Assembly (NCBI GenBank): GCA_051654905.1
Contig: JBOFYY010000159.1
Location: 197,230 to 261,229 of the forward strand
Length of the DNA: 64,000 bases
Source of the DNA: JBOFIQ01 sp051654905
GTDB lineage: Bacteria; Actinomycetota; Actinomycetes; Propionibacteriales; Propionibacteriaceae
Reading direction: 5' to 3'
In this document: positions 24,638-31,911 of the stretch, in pieces
Layout of the letters: each line of letters begins with the position of its first letter
How positions within the stretch are numbered: position 1 is the stretch's first letter
Made by a program: the position numbers and the translations under genes
Notes under the pieces: generated by a model
The model's input: the letters and a program-made list of their open reading frames with translations, nothing else
Database searches by the model: none
Told to the model about the DNA's origin: nothing

Positions 24638-25269
24638 TGACTGACACCGTTAAGCGCGAGTTGCCACGTCTGAAGAAGCAGTACCGCGAGGTTATTGCTC
24701 CTGCGATGCATGACGAGTTCAAATACCAGAATGTGATGCAAATCCCAGGTCTGGTCAAGATCGTCGTCAACATGGGTGTTGGTGAAGCTGCACGTGACTC
24801 GAAGATCATTGATGGCGCTATTCGCGACCTCACTGCTATCACCGGTCAGAAGCCGCAGGTTACCAAGGCTCGCAAGTCCATTGCTCAGTTCAAGCTGCGC
24901 GAAGGAATGCCCATTGGTTGCCACGTAACGCTACGTGGCGATCGCATGTGGGAATTCGCTGACCGTCTTATCACGCTGGCTTTGCCTCGTATCCGCGACT
25001 TCCGCGGTATGTCGAGCAACCAGTTTGATGGCAAGGGTAACTACACCTTTGGCCTAAACGAGCAGGTCATGTTCCACGAAATCGATCAGGATCGAATTGA
25101 TCGAGTACGTGGTATGGACATCACTTTCGTCACGACTGCTTCGACAGATGAGGAAGGCCGCGCGCTGCTTAAGCACATGGGCTTCCCATTCAAGAACGAT
25201 CTTGGTGAGAAGAAGGCTAAGGCAAAGGCTAAAGGCCCTGCCTACGGCGGCAAGAAAAAGAAGAAGTGA
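24637..25269 (+). CDS. rplE: 50S ribosomal protein L5 with lysine-rich tail
   Basis: 5S rRNA-binding protein of the central protuberance. The core is recognised by YQNVMQIPGLVKIVVNMGVGEA, GQKPQVTKARKSIAQFKLREG, and FRGMSSNQFDGKGNYTFGLNEQ. It has 210 residues against the usual 180-187; the surplus is a Lys-rich tail (KKAKAKAKGPAYGGKKKKK) of about 20 residues, probably contacting rRNA. Confidence 0.97.
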   Translation: MTDTVKRELPRLKKQYREVIAPAMHDEFKYQNVMQIPGLVKIVVNMGVGEAARDSKIIDGAIRDLTAITGQKPQVTKARKSIAQFKLREGMPIGCHVTLRGDRMWEFADRLITLALPRIRDFRGMSSNQFDGKGNYTFGLNEQVMFHEIDQDRIDRVRGMDITFVTTASTDEEGRALLKHMGFPFKNDLGEKKAKAKAKGPAYGGKKKKK

Positions 25270-25283
25270 GCTGAGGAGAGAAA

Positions 25284-25469
25284 ATGGCCAAGACAGCTCT
25301 GAAAGTTAAGCAGTCACGCAAACCGAAGTTTGGTGTGCGCGCCTACACCCGCTGCCAGCGTTGCGGGCGTCCCAAGTCGGTTTACCGTAAGTTCGGTCTT
25401 TGCCGTGTATGTCTTCGTGAGATGGCACACCGCGGCGAGCTTCCGGGCGTAACGACTTCTTCTTGGTGA
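25284..25469 (+). CDS. rpsN: 30S ribosomal protein S14, zinc type
   Basis: Short S14 of 61 residues. Cys24, Cys27, Cys40 and Cys43 form a CxxC-x12-CxxC zinc site, as in the zinc-binding paralogue; the longer zinc-free S14, if present, is elsewhere. Begins AKTALKVKQSRKPKF. A strong hairpin separates it from rpsH. Confidence 0.97.
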   Translation: MAKTALKVKQSRKPKFGVRAYTRCQRCGRPKSVYRKFGLCRVCLREMAHRGELPGVTTSSW

Positions 25470-25501
25470 TTCTTCACCAAACCAACCACTAACGCGGTAG
25501 G

Positions 25502-25527
25502 TCCGCACCCCGTGTCCGGGGTGCGGA
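25502..25527 (+). promoter_or_regulatory. Perfect hairpin between rpsN and rpsH
   Basis: TCCGCACCCC (25502-25511) pairs over 10 bp with GGGGTGCGGA (25518-25527) around GTGTCC. No T-run follows. It sits inside a co-directional ribosomal operon, so a partial terminator, an RNase cleavage barrier or a regulatory site for S8 are the options; the sequence does not decide between them. Confidence 0.6.
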
Positions 25528-25555
25528 AACCACGCGAGAAAGAAGATCCTCAGCC

Positions 25556-25963
25556 ATGACTATGACTGATCCGATCGCAGACATGCTGACGCGTCTGCGT
25601 AACGCCAACCAGGCGTACCACGAGACGACGTCCATGCCGACGTCGAAAATTAAGGTGGGTATTGCGGAGATCCTTAAACAAGAGGGTTACATCTCCGGTT
25701 TCGAGGTTACTGAGCCTGCTGAAGGCGAAGTTTCTAAGACCCTTACTCTTACCCTCAAATATGGCGATAGCCGTGAGCGTTCTATCGCTGGCATCCGCCG
25801 TATCAGCAAGCCCGGTCTGCGCGTTTACGCAAAGTCGAATGAGCTTCCCAAGGTCCTCGGTGGCATGGGAATTGCAATCATTTCGACCTCACAGGGTCTG
25901 TTGACTGATAAAGATGCCAACCGTAAGAGCGTCGGCGGGGAAGTCCTCGCCTACGTCTGGTAA
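25556..25963 (+). CDS. rpsH: 30S ribosomal protein S8
   Basis: Central-domain 16S rRNA binder; 135 residues. It begins MTMTDPIADMLTRLRNANQAYH and ends with the highly conserved GIAIISTSQGLLTDKDANRK and VGGEVLAYVW segment. ATG 25562 is an alternative start that would give the usual MTDPIADML N-terminus; both are compatible with the AAAGAAG upstream. Confidence 0.97.
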   Translation: MTMTDPIADMLTRLRNANQAYHETTSMPTSKIKVGIAEILKQEGYISGFEVTEPAEGEVSKTLTLTLKYGDSRERSIAGIRRISKPGLRVYAKSNELPKVLGGMGIAIISTSQGLLTDKDANRKSVGGEVLAYVW

Positions 25964-25984
25964 CGAGCGAGAGGAGAGGAAAGC

Positions 25985-26527
25985 ATGTCCCGTATTGGAA
26001 AGCTCCCTATCGCCGTTCCTAACGGTGTGGAGATCAAAATTGACGGCCAGAGCATCGAGGTAAAAGGTCCTAAGGGAACCTTGAGCCATGTTGTTCGTGA
26101 GCCAATCACTGTCACCCGCAATGAAGATGGACAACTTGAGGTTGCCCGTCCCGATGACGAGCGTATGTCGAAGTCGCTCCACGGTCTTACCCGCACGCTT
26201 GTGAACAACATGATCGTGGGAGTAACCGAGGGCTACGAGAAGAAGCTCGAAATCGTGGGTGTCGGTTACCGCGTCATGGCAAAGAGCCCGACGCAGCTCG
26301 AGTTCGCACTCGGCTTCAGCCATCCGGTCGTCATTGACGCTCCAGAAGGCATCACCTTCAATGTCGAAGCTCCGACCAAGTTCTCGGTCAGTGGCATCGA
26401 CAAGCAGGCGGTTGGCGAGGTTGCGGCAAATATCCGCAAGATCCGCAAGCCTGAGCCGTACAAGGGCAAGGGCGTCCGCTACGCGGGCGAGCACGTCCGC
26501 CGCAAGGTTGGAAAGGCCGGTAAGTAA
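25985..26527 (+). CDS. rplF: 50S ribosomal protein L6
   Basis: Large-subunit protein near the factor-binding site; 180 residues. Begins SRIGKLPIAVPNGVEIKIDG, with VKGPKGTLSHVV in the first repeat and the conserved C-terminal IRKIRKPEPYKGKGVRYAGE in the second. Three bases separate it from rplR. Confidence 0.98.
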   Translation: MSRIGKLPIAVPNGVEIKIDGQSIEVKGPKGTLSHVVREPITVTRNEDGQLEVARPDDERMSKSLHGLTRTLVNNMIVGVTEGYEKKLEIVGVGYRVMAKSPTQLEFALGFSHPVVIDAPEGITFNVEAPTKFSVSGIDKQAVGEVAANIRKIRKPEPYKGKGVRYAGEHVRRKVGKAGK

Positions 26528-26529
26528 CC

Positions 26530-26913
26530 ATGGGTATTTCACTGGGGGTCCACAAGGGCCTTGCTCCCAAGACAGCATCCCGTATGCGTCGTCAGGCCCG
26601 TGGCCGCAAGAAGGTCTTCGGTTCAGCCGAGCGTCCGCGTCTGGTTGTCACTCGTTCCGCGCGCCACATCTTGGTGCAGGTTATCGACGACACCAAGGGC
26701 ATTACGCTCGCCTCTGCTTCTACCTTAGAAGCAGATCTTCGCAACGTTACCGGCGACAAGTCGGCAAAGTCTGCGCAGGTTGGCAAGCTCCTTGCAGAGC
26801 GCGCCAAGAAGGCTGGCATCGAGAAGGTCGTCTTCGACCGTGCCGGTAACAAGTACCATGGCCGCATCGCTGCGCTGGCTGACGCCGCGCGCGAAGCTGG
26901 GCTGGACTTCTAA
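26530..26913 (+). CDS. rplR: 50S ribosomal protein L18
   Basis: 5S rRNA-binding protein; 127 residues. Conserved RPRLVVTRSARHILVQVIDD segment near residue 36, and the C-terminal FDRAGNKYHGRIAALADAAR and REAGLDF end are typical. Ordinary context between rplF and rpsE. Confidence 0.98.
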   Translation: MGISLGVHKGLAPKTASRMRRQARGRKKVFGSAERPRLVVTRSARHILVQVIDDTKGITLASASTLEADLRNVTGDKSAKSAQVGKLLAERAKKAGIEKVVFDRAGNKYHGRIAALADAAREAGLDF

Positions 26914-26940
26914 GAGTCTCGGACAAGAAAGAGGAATGCG

Positions 26941-27543
26941 ATGAATGGAACTGAGCGCCGCGGTAGCGGTGCACAGGGTGATCGCCGCGGCCGAGACGAT
27001 CGTCGTGGCGGCAACCGCGAGGAGAAGAAGTCGGACCTGATCGAGCGCGTTGTCAACGTTAACCGCGTTGCCAAGGTTGTTCAGGGTGGTCGTCGCTTCA
27101 GCTTCACGGCGCTAGTCGTCGTTGGTGATGGCAACGGTACTGTGGGCGTAGGTTACGGAAAAGCCAAAGAGGTGCCTGCAGCTATTGCTAAGGGCGTCGA
27201 GGATGCAAAGAAGAATTTCTTCCGCGTACCTCGTATCCAAGGCACTATCCCGCATCCAGTTCAGGGTGAGAAGGCTGCTGGCGTTGTTATGCTTCGCCCA
27301 GCTGCTCCGGGTACCGGTGTAATCGCCGGCGGTTCAGCTCGCGCTGTACTAGAGTGCGCTGGAATCTCTGATATTTTGGCGAAGTCACTTGGCTCGTCAA
27401 ATGCTCTTAACGTGGTACACGCCACTGTGGCTGCTCTCAAGCAGTTGGAGGAGCCAGAGCAGATTGCAAAGCGTCGTGGAAAGTCCGTCGAGGACGTAAC
27501 ACCCGCTGCTATCTTGCGTGCCCGTAAGGGGGTGTCTGAGTGA
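26941..27543 (+). CDS. rpsE: 30S ribosomal protein S5
   Basis: Decoding-fidelity protein; 200 residues. A charged, Arg/Gly/Asp-rich N-terminal extension of about 30 residues precedes the core, which starts at LIERVVNVNRVAKVVQGGRR. GNGTVGVGYGKAKEVPAAI and the GSSNALNVVHATVAALKQL block are intact. The stop overlaps the rpmD ATG. Confidence 0.98.
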   Translation: MNGTERRGSGAQGDRRGRDDRRGGNREEKKSDLIERVVNVNRVAKVVQGGRRFSFTALVVVGDGNGTVGVGYGKAKEVPAAIAKGVEDAKKNFFRVPRIQGTIPHPVQGEKAAGVVMLRPAAPGTGVIAGGSARAVLECAGISDILAKSLGSSNALNVVHATVAALKQLEEPEQIAKRRGKSVEDVTPAAILRARKGVSE

Positions 27544-27722
27544 TGCAGCTCAAAGTAACTCAGCTCAAGTCAGGTATTGGCGGCAAGCAGAATCAGCGGG
27601 AGACATTGCGCTCCCTTGGTCTCAAGCGCATCGGCGATGTTGTGGTGAAGGAGGATCGTCCCGAGATTCGCGGGATGATCAACACTGTCATTCACCTCAT
27701 TGCTGTTGAGGAGGTGAAGTGA
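27543..27722 (+). CDS. rpmD: 50S ribosomal protein L30
   Basis: 59 residues from ATG 27543. A GTG three bases earlier is also in frame, but MQLKVTQLKSGIGGKQNQRE is the natural family start. Contains LRSLGLKRIGDVVVKEDRPE and the IRGMINTVIHLIAVEE end. It overlaps the rpsE stop by one base (TGATG). Confidence 0.97.
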   Translation: MQLKVTQLKSGIGGKQNQRETLRSLGLKRIGDVVVKEDRPEIRGMINTVIHLIAVEEVK

Positions 27723-27724
27723 CG

Positions 27725-28168
27725 ATGGCTCTCAAGGTTCATCACTTGCGTCCGGCACCGGGCGCCAATCAACCGAAGAAGCGCGTCGGTCGCGGTGAAG
27801 GTGGCAAGGGCGGCAAAACTGCCGGTCGTGGTACCAAGGGAACGGGTGCTCGTAAGAACACTCCGCAGAACTTCGAGGGTGGTCAGATGCCATTGCATAT
27901 GCGCCTTCCGAAGCTTCGTGGTTTCCAGAACCCATTCCGTGTTGAGTTCCAGACGGTTAACGTAGCTCGTCTTCAGGATTTATTCCCAGAAGGCGGCGAA
28001 ATCACCGTTGCTGACCTAGTAGCTAAGGGGGCTGTGCGCTCAGGTTACCCGGTCAAGGTTCTTGGTGCGGGTGAGATCACCGTAGCTATGAAGATTGCTG
28101 TTGACGCTTTCTCAGCGTCAGCTAAAGAGAAGATTGAAAAGGCCGGCGGCTCTGCCGACGAGCTCTAA
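27725..28168 (+). CDS. rplO: 50S ribosomal protein L15
   Basis: 147 residues from ATG 27725. GTG 27719 is in frame two codons earlier and overlaps the rpmD stop; GAGGAGG at 27708-27714 is 10 bases from the ATG and 4 from the GTG, so the ATG fits better with the expected ALKVHHLRPAPGA start. The Gly-rich GRGEGGKGGKTAGRGTKGTG segment (about 24-43) is diagnostic. A terminator follows, so here the operon ends without secY. Confidence 0.96.
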   Translation: MALKVHHLRPAPGANQPKKRVGRGEGGKGGKTAGRGTKGTGARKNTPQNFEGGQMPLHMRLPKLRGFQNPFRVEFQTVNVARLQDLFPEGGEITVADLVAKGAVRSGYPVKVLGAGEITVAMKIAVDAFSASAKEKIEKAGGSADEL

Positions 28169-28196
28169 ATCGCTCTTAGCTTTCATATAAATAGTG

Positions 28197-28224
28197 GAGC
28201 CCCTGGCCGTAAGGTCGGGGGCTC
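28197..28224 (+). terminator. Terminator after rplO
   Basis: A 12-bp stem (28197-28208 with 28213-28224, two G-T pairs) closes a GTAA loop. Strong GC stem with no long T-run. It ends the spc operon before the TPP riboswitch; normally rplO would run into secY. The remainder of the gap to 28462 holds the TPP riboswitch and its expression platform. Confidence 0.75.
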
Positions 28225-28318
28225 TGCTGCGTCGTATCTAGGTTAGAAATATCTGTGGTAGCTGATTGTTAGGGGCTAGCTAGGCGATTCGACAGCAATA
28301 CGATATTGTCAACAGCGA

Positions 28319-28408
28319 ACACGGGAGTCCGCGGAGGCGGGCTGAGAGGAGGGCGAACTGCCCTCGACCGTCAAACCTGATCCAGATCATGCTGGCGCAG
28401 GAAGGTCC
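28319..28408 (+). promoter_or_regulatory. TPP riboswitch (THI element)
   Basis: The thi-box cores are present in order and spacing: CTGAGA at 28342-28347, ACCTGATC at 28375-28382, ATCATGCTGGCGCAGGAAGG at 28386-28405. A GC-rich P3 arm (AGGGC.../GCCCT) sits between. Known to bind thiamine pyrophosphate and switch off thiamine genes. It precedes ykoEDC, so uptake of thiamine or its pyrimidine precursor should be repressed when TPP is ample. Confidence 0.95.
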
Positions 28409-28436
28409 TTGTAGAGCGAAGGTCGCTGTTACACCC

Positions 28437-28457
28437 GTGCCCATAACTGGAGGGCAC
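28437..28457 (+). promoter_or_regulatory. Shine-Dalgarno sequestering hairpin of the TPP riboswitch
   Basis: GTGCCC (28437-28442) pairs with GGGCAC (28452-28457). The Shine-Dalgarno sequence GGAGGG (28449-28454) of the transporter gene is half buried in this stem, six bases from the ATG region at 28463. This points to control at translation initiation rather than by termination. Confidence 0.6.
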
Positions 28458-28462
28458 ACATA

Positions 28463-29074
28463 ATGACTCGTAATACCTCAGAAATTGCTTCCCGCTATCG
28501 GTGGCGGGTAGTAGACATTGTTGTCGCAGCAGTATTAGCCGTAGCTACCGGATTGATATTCCTTATGTGGAATATCGTGGGTGGCGCCGGACTGGAAATA
28601 GTTGGTGCGCTCACTCCCGGACTAGGTGGGTTAGTCGTAGGAATTTGGCTGCTAGGTGGCATACTAGGTGGTCTTATCATCAGAAAACCTGGAGCTGCAA
28701 TAGCTGTAGAACTATTGGCGGCATGCTTTTCGGCAGCTCTGGGGAGCCAATGGGGAATATCGACGATCTACTCCGGTTTAGCCCAAGGGCTAGGAGCAGA
28801 ACTGATATTTGCACTATTTTGCTACAAACGTTGGAATCTTCCAATCGCTATGTTTGCTGGAGCAGGTGCTGGAGCCGGGGCATGGATTTTAGAGTTCATC
28901 ATGGGCAATGCTGCAAAAAGTTTTAGCTTTAATGCTGTCTACGTGATTACGTTGCTGATCTCAGGTGCAGTGCTAGCAGGAGTACTTGGCTGGTACCTAG
29001 TGAAAGCTTTAGCAAGTACAGGGGTGCTGGATCGCTTTGAAGCTGGCCGCGAAGCTCGTCGTCACGGTGTCTAG
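28463..29074 (+). CDS. ykoE: ECF transporter S component, YkoE family (thiamine/HMP)
   Basis: Substrate-binding membrane subunit of an energy-coupling-factor transporter, taken by known YkoEDC systems to import thiamine or hydroxymethylpyrimidine. 203 residues with about five to six hydrophobic helices and the YkoE-type stretch MWNIVGGAGLEIVGALTPGL (residues 34-53). It lies directly behind a TPP riboswitch. The downstream ATPase gene starts within its last codons (GTGTCTAG). Confidence 0.9.
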   Translation: MTRNTSEIASRYRWRVVDIVVAAVLAVATGLIFLMWNIVGGAGLEIVGALTPGLGGLVVGIWLLGGILGGLIIRKPGAAIAVELLAACFSAALGSQWGISTIYSGLAQGLGAELIFALFCYKRWNLPIAMFAGAGAGAGAWILEFIMGNAAKSFSFNAVYVITLLISGAVLAGVLGWYLVKALASTGVLDRFEAGREARRHGV

Positions 29075-30518
29075 CCAGCGACCGCTCGGTATCGCCGCTC
29101 ATCAATGGGGGTGGCGGCATGTCGGCAGAATGGCATATGCCGTAAAAAATCTAGATCTTGTAATAGAGCCAGGAGAGCGAATCCTGCTGCTGGGAGCTTC
29201 TGGTGCGGGAAAATCTACGCTGCTGCATGGACTAGCTGGCATCCTCGGTAAAGATGGCGATGGCGATAGTCAGGGCTCTCTTTTAATCGACGGTAAGCCG
29301 GCTACGGAGCCAGCCGCACCTGTTGGATTAGTTATGCAAGACCCCGATTCTCAAGTTGTGCTAGCTCGAGTAGGTGATGAGGTAGCTTTTGGATTAGAGA
29401 ACCTTGCGGTGCCCAGAGAAGAAATTTGGGGGCGCGTCAATGAGAGTCTGGCAGCTGTTGGGTTGGGCGTTCCTCTTGGACAGTCAACAGATCAGTTATC
29501 GGGAGGGCAACGGCAACGATTAGCCCTTGCTGGGGTGATCGCGATGCGTCCGGGGTTGCTTTTGTTGGATGAACCAACTGCAAATCTTGATCCTACCGGA
29601 GTAATAGAAGTACGAGATGCGGTAGCTCAATTAGCAGCAGATCGGCAGATTACAGTTGTCGTAGTTGAGCATCGGGTTGAAGTGTGGGCAGATTTCGTGG
29701 ATCGAGTTATTGTTCTCGGATCTGATGGAGTAATAGCCGATGGCAAACCGCACGATATTTTCTCTCAACAAGCAGCTACGTTAGCTGCAGCTGGAGTATG
29801 GGTGCCCGGGCTAACAGCTCCGGAAGCACTTACGTCGCTGGCTAGTAGTAATTCGACGATTCTAGCGGCGTCACAACTTTCTATCGGATATCAGAGAAAC
29901 TGCCCTATCCGTACTATGGATGTGGCGATCCCGCGTGGAGTATCTACCTGTTTAATAGGCCCAAATGGTGCTGGGAAATCGACGTTAGCGCTGACCTTGG
30001 CCGGGCTGTTGCCAGAAGTTTCTGGACAAGTTCAGGCAGCGGCAGGTCTAGTGCCGCCGCGGCGTTCATCGCGGCCCATAACATGGCGTTCTAAAGAATT
30101 ACTTACTCGCATTGGTACGGTTTTTCAAGATCCGGAGCATCAATTTGTGTCGGCATCAGTTCATAAAGAATTGGCTGTGGGGTTACATGCTTTGCGTTGG
30201 AACACTGCTGCTTGTGATGCCAAAGTAAGTGAACTTTTGGAGCGACTACGACTATCCCACCTTGCTAATGCGCACCCGTTTACGTTGTCGGGGGGTGAAA
30301 AACGCCGACTGTCGGTAGCGACTGTTTTAGCGACAGGCCCAGAGGTTATTTTTCTCGATGAGCCAACTTTTGGGCAAGATCGCGTGACTTGGATAGAAAT
30401 AGTATCGCTAGTAAAAGAACTGCGAATGCAAGGGCATACGGTCGTATCAGTTACTCATGACCAAGATTATGTAGCCGCCTTGGGTGAGAACATCATTGAC
30501 TTAGCGGAGCTGTCATGA
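29067..30518 (+). CDS. ykoD: ECF transporter ATPase, two fused ABC domains (YkoD-like)
   Basis: Energising subunit, 483 residues from GTG 29067. The open frame reaches a TTG at 29037, but the GTG overlaps the ykoE stop and fits coupling. Domain 1: Walker A LLGASGAGKST, signature LSGGQRQRLALAG, Walker B LLLLDEPTANLD. Domain 2: Walker A IGPNGAGKST, signature LSGGEKRRLSVA, Walker B VIFLDEPTFGQD, then the H-loop SVTHD. Both halves look competent. Four-base overlap with the T component. Confidence 0.93.
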   Translation: MSSQRPLGIAAHQWGWRHVGRMAYAVKNLDLVIEPGERILLLGASGAGKSTLLHGLAGILGKDGDGDSQGSLLIDGKPATEPAAPVGLVMQDPDSQVVLARVGDEVAFGLENLAVPREEIWGRVNESLAAVGLGVPLGQSTDQLSGGQRQRLALAGVIAMRPGLLLLDEPTANLDPTGVIEVRDAVAQLAADRQITVVVVEHRVEVWADFVDRVIVLGSDGVIADGKPHDIFSQQAATLAAAGVWVPGLTAPEALTSLASSNSTILAASQLSIGYQRNCPIRTMDVAIPRGVSTCLIGPNGAGKSTLALTLAGLLPEVSGQVQAAAGLVPPRRSSRPITWRSKELLTRIGTVFQDPEHQFVSASVHKELAVGLHALRWNTAACDAKVSELLERLRLSHLANAHPFTLSGGEKRRLSVATVLATGPEVIFLDEPTFGQDRVTWIEIVSLVKELRMQGHTVVSVTHDQDYVAALGENIIDLAELS

Positions 30519-31270
30519 ACATCTTGAATCGGTGCAATCCCGTGACGCGACTTTTGGCTGCTGTGATAGTTACTTCACCACTATTAGCAACCTTGGATTG
30601 GCTCAGCGCGAAGGTAGCGTTAGTGCTAGAGATTTTAGGGTTTCTTGGTATCGGGTTAGCTCCAATAAAAATTGTGAAAAGGATACTGCCGCTATTAGTT
30701 ATGGCGCCGCTATCGGGAATATCTATGTTGTTCTATGCGGCTCCGGCAGGTAAAGAGTTTTTCAGTTGGGGATTGATCCATATCACGGAAGGTTCTATAT
30801 ATTTAGCAATCGCTATGATGCTGCGAGTATTAGCTCTCTCGGTGCCGGTAGTGCTGTTACTAGCTGAAATAGATGCCACCGATCTTGCTGATGGGTTAGC
30901 GCAGGTTTGTAAATTACCTGCCCGGTTTGTGCTAGGGACACTAGCTGGCGCACGAATGATGAGCTTACTCGTAGCTGATTGGCGTCGGTTAGGGCAAGCG
31001 CGACGAGCGCGAGGTTTAGGCGATGGGGGGCGATTTAGGCGTTTTGTGACTATGACCTTCGCATTATTGGTTTTCGCTCTTAGAAGAGGACAAAAATTGG
31101 CGACAGCGATGGAAGTTCGTCAATTTGATACCCGGAAGCGAACCTGGGCTAGGCGTTCTACGGTAGGACGCTTTGATGCGGCACTATTAGCGGTTGCAGT
31201 TGCTATCGTCGCAATAGCTTTAGGGGCAGCAGTGCTTGCTGGAACATTTCATACGGTGTGGGCTAGATGA
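30515..31270 (+). CDS. ykoC: ECF transporter T component (YkoC-like)
   Basis: Membrane coupling subunit linking the S component to the ATPases. 251 residues, N-terminal helices, then the ECF T-component signature region with ARMMSLLVADWRRLGQARRARGLG (around residues 148-171), whose Ala-Arg-Gly motif contacts the ATPase, and a final C-terminal helix. It overlaps the ATPase by 4 bases (ATGA) and the kinase by 4 bases. Confidence 0.92.
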   Translation: MNILNRCNPVTRLLAAVIVTSPLLATLDWLSAKVALVLEILGFLGIGLAPIKIVKRILPLLVMAPLSGISMLFYAAPAGKEFFSWGLIHITEGSIYLAIAMMLRVLALSVPVVLLLAEIDATDLADGLAQVCKLPARFVLGTLAGARMMSLLVADWRRLGQARRARGLGDGGRFRRFVTMTFALLVFALRRGQKLATAMEVRQFDTRKRTWARRSTVGRFDAALLAVAVAIVAIALGAAVLAGTFHTVWAR

Positions 31271-31788
31271 CCGTCGAAGAATTATGGCAGCAGGCGCTCA
31301 AGAGCGGAAAAAAGTATCCCACGATCATCATCGACGGCGGCTCTGGGGCTGGGAAAACGTCGTTAGGTCAGCAGTTGTTAGCTGTAGCTCCGATTCGGGC
31401 AGTTCTGGTTAGTATGGATGACTTCTATCCGGGGTGGGAGGGACTTGCCGCAGCATCACAGATGGTGCTTGAAGACATTCTGAAAAGTGAAAACCCGGGA
31501 TACTGGCGTTGGGATTGGAATAGATCAGCTACAGACCGATGGGTGAGTTTACCGAGGGATGTGGCACTAATAATTGAAGGCTGTGGAGCGTTAACGCAGG
31601 AATCTAAACATTACGCAGACTTAGCGATATGGCTAGAAATGAGTGCAAAAGAGCGGCATAGTCGGGCTATAAAACGTGATGGTGATAGTTATGAATCATA
31701 TTGGGATCAGTGGGCAAAACAAGAGCGACATCATTGGGAACGGCATAATCCGTCAGCGCTAGCTGATGTTGTTATTGTCACATTCTGA
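31267..31788 (+). CDS. P-loop nucleoside-kinase-like ATPase
   Basis: 173 residues with Walker A DGGSGAGKTS at about 22-32, followed by SMDDFYPGW (DDF motif of uridine/phosphoribulokinase-like kinases) and YWRWDWNRS, a substrate-lid-like segment. Related to the uridine kinase-like family; the true substrate is unknown. It is the fourth gene of a TPP-controlled operon, so a role in salvaging an imported thiamine precursor is worth considering, but that is inference from context only. Confidence 0.75.
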   Translation: MTVEELWQQALKSGKKYPTIIIDGGSGAGKTSLGQQLLAVAPIRAVLVSMDDFYPGWEGLAAASQMVLEDILKSENPGYWRWDWNRSATDRWVSLPRDVALIIEGCGALTQESKHYADLAIWLEMSAKERHSRAIKRDGDSYESYWDQWAKQERHHWERHNPSALADVVIVTF

Positions 31789-31911
31789 TAGCGATGGGTA
31801 TGCCCTTTTCTATATCCTTGCTAAGATCAGAGAGCTGTCAGTACCGGCAGTACCACCCAGTGCGTCCTGAATACAGTCAGGACACTCGTCGATCAAGGAA
31901 AGAGGGCTCGA

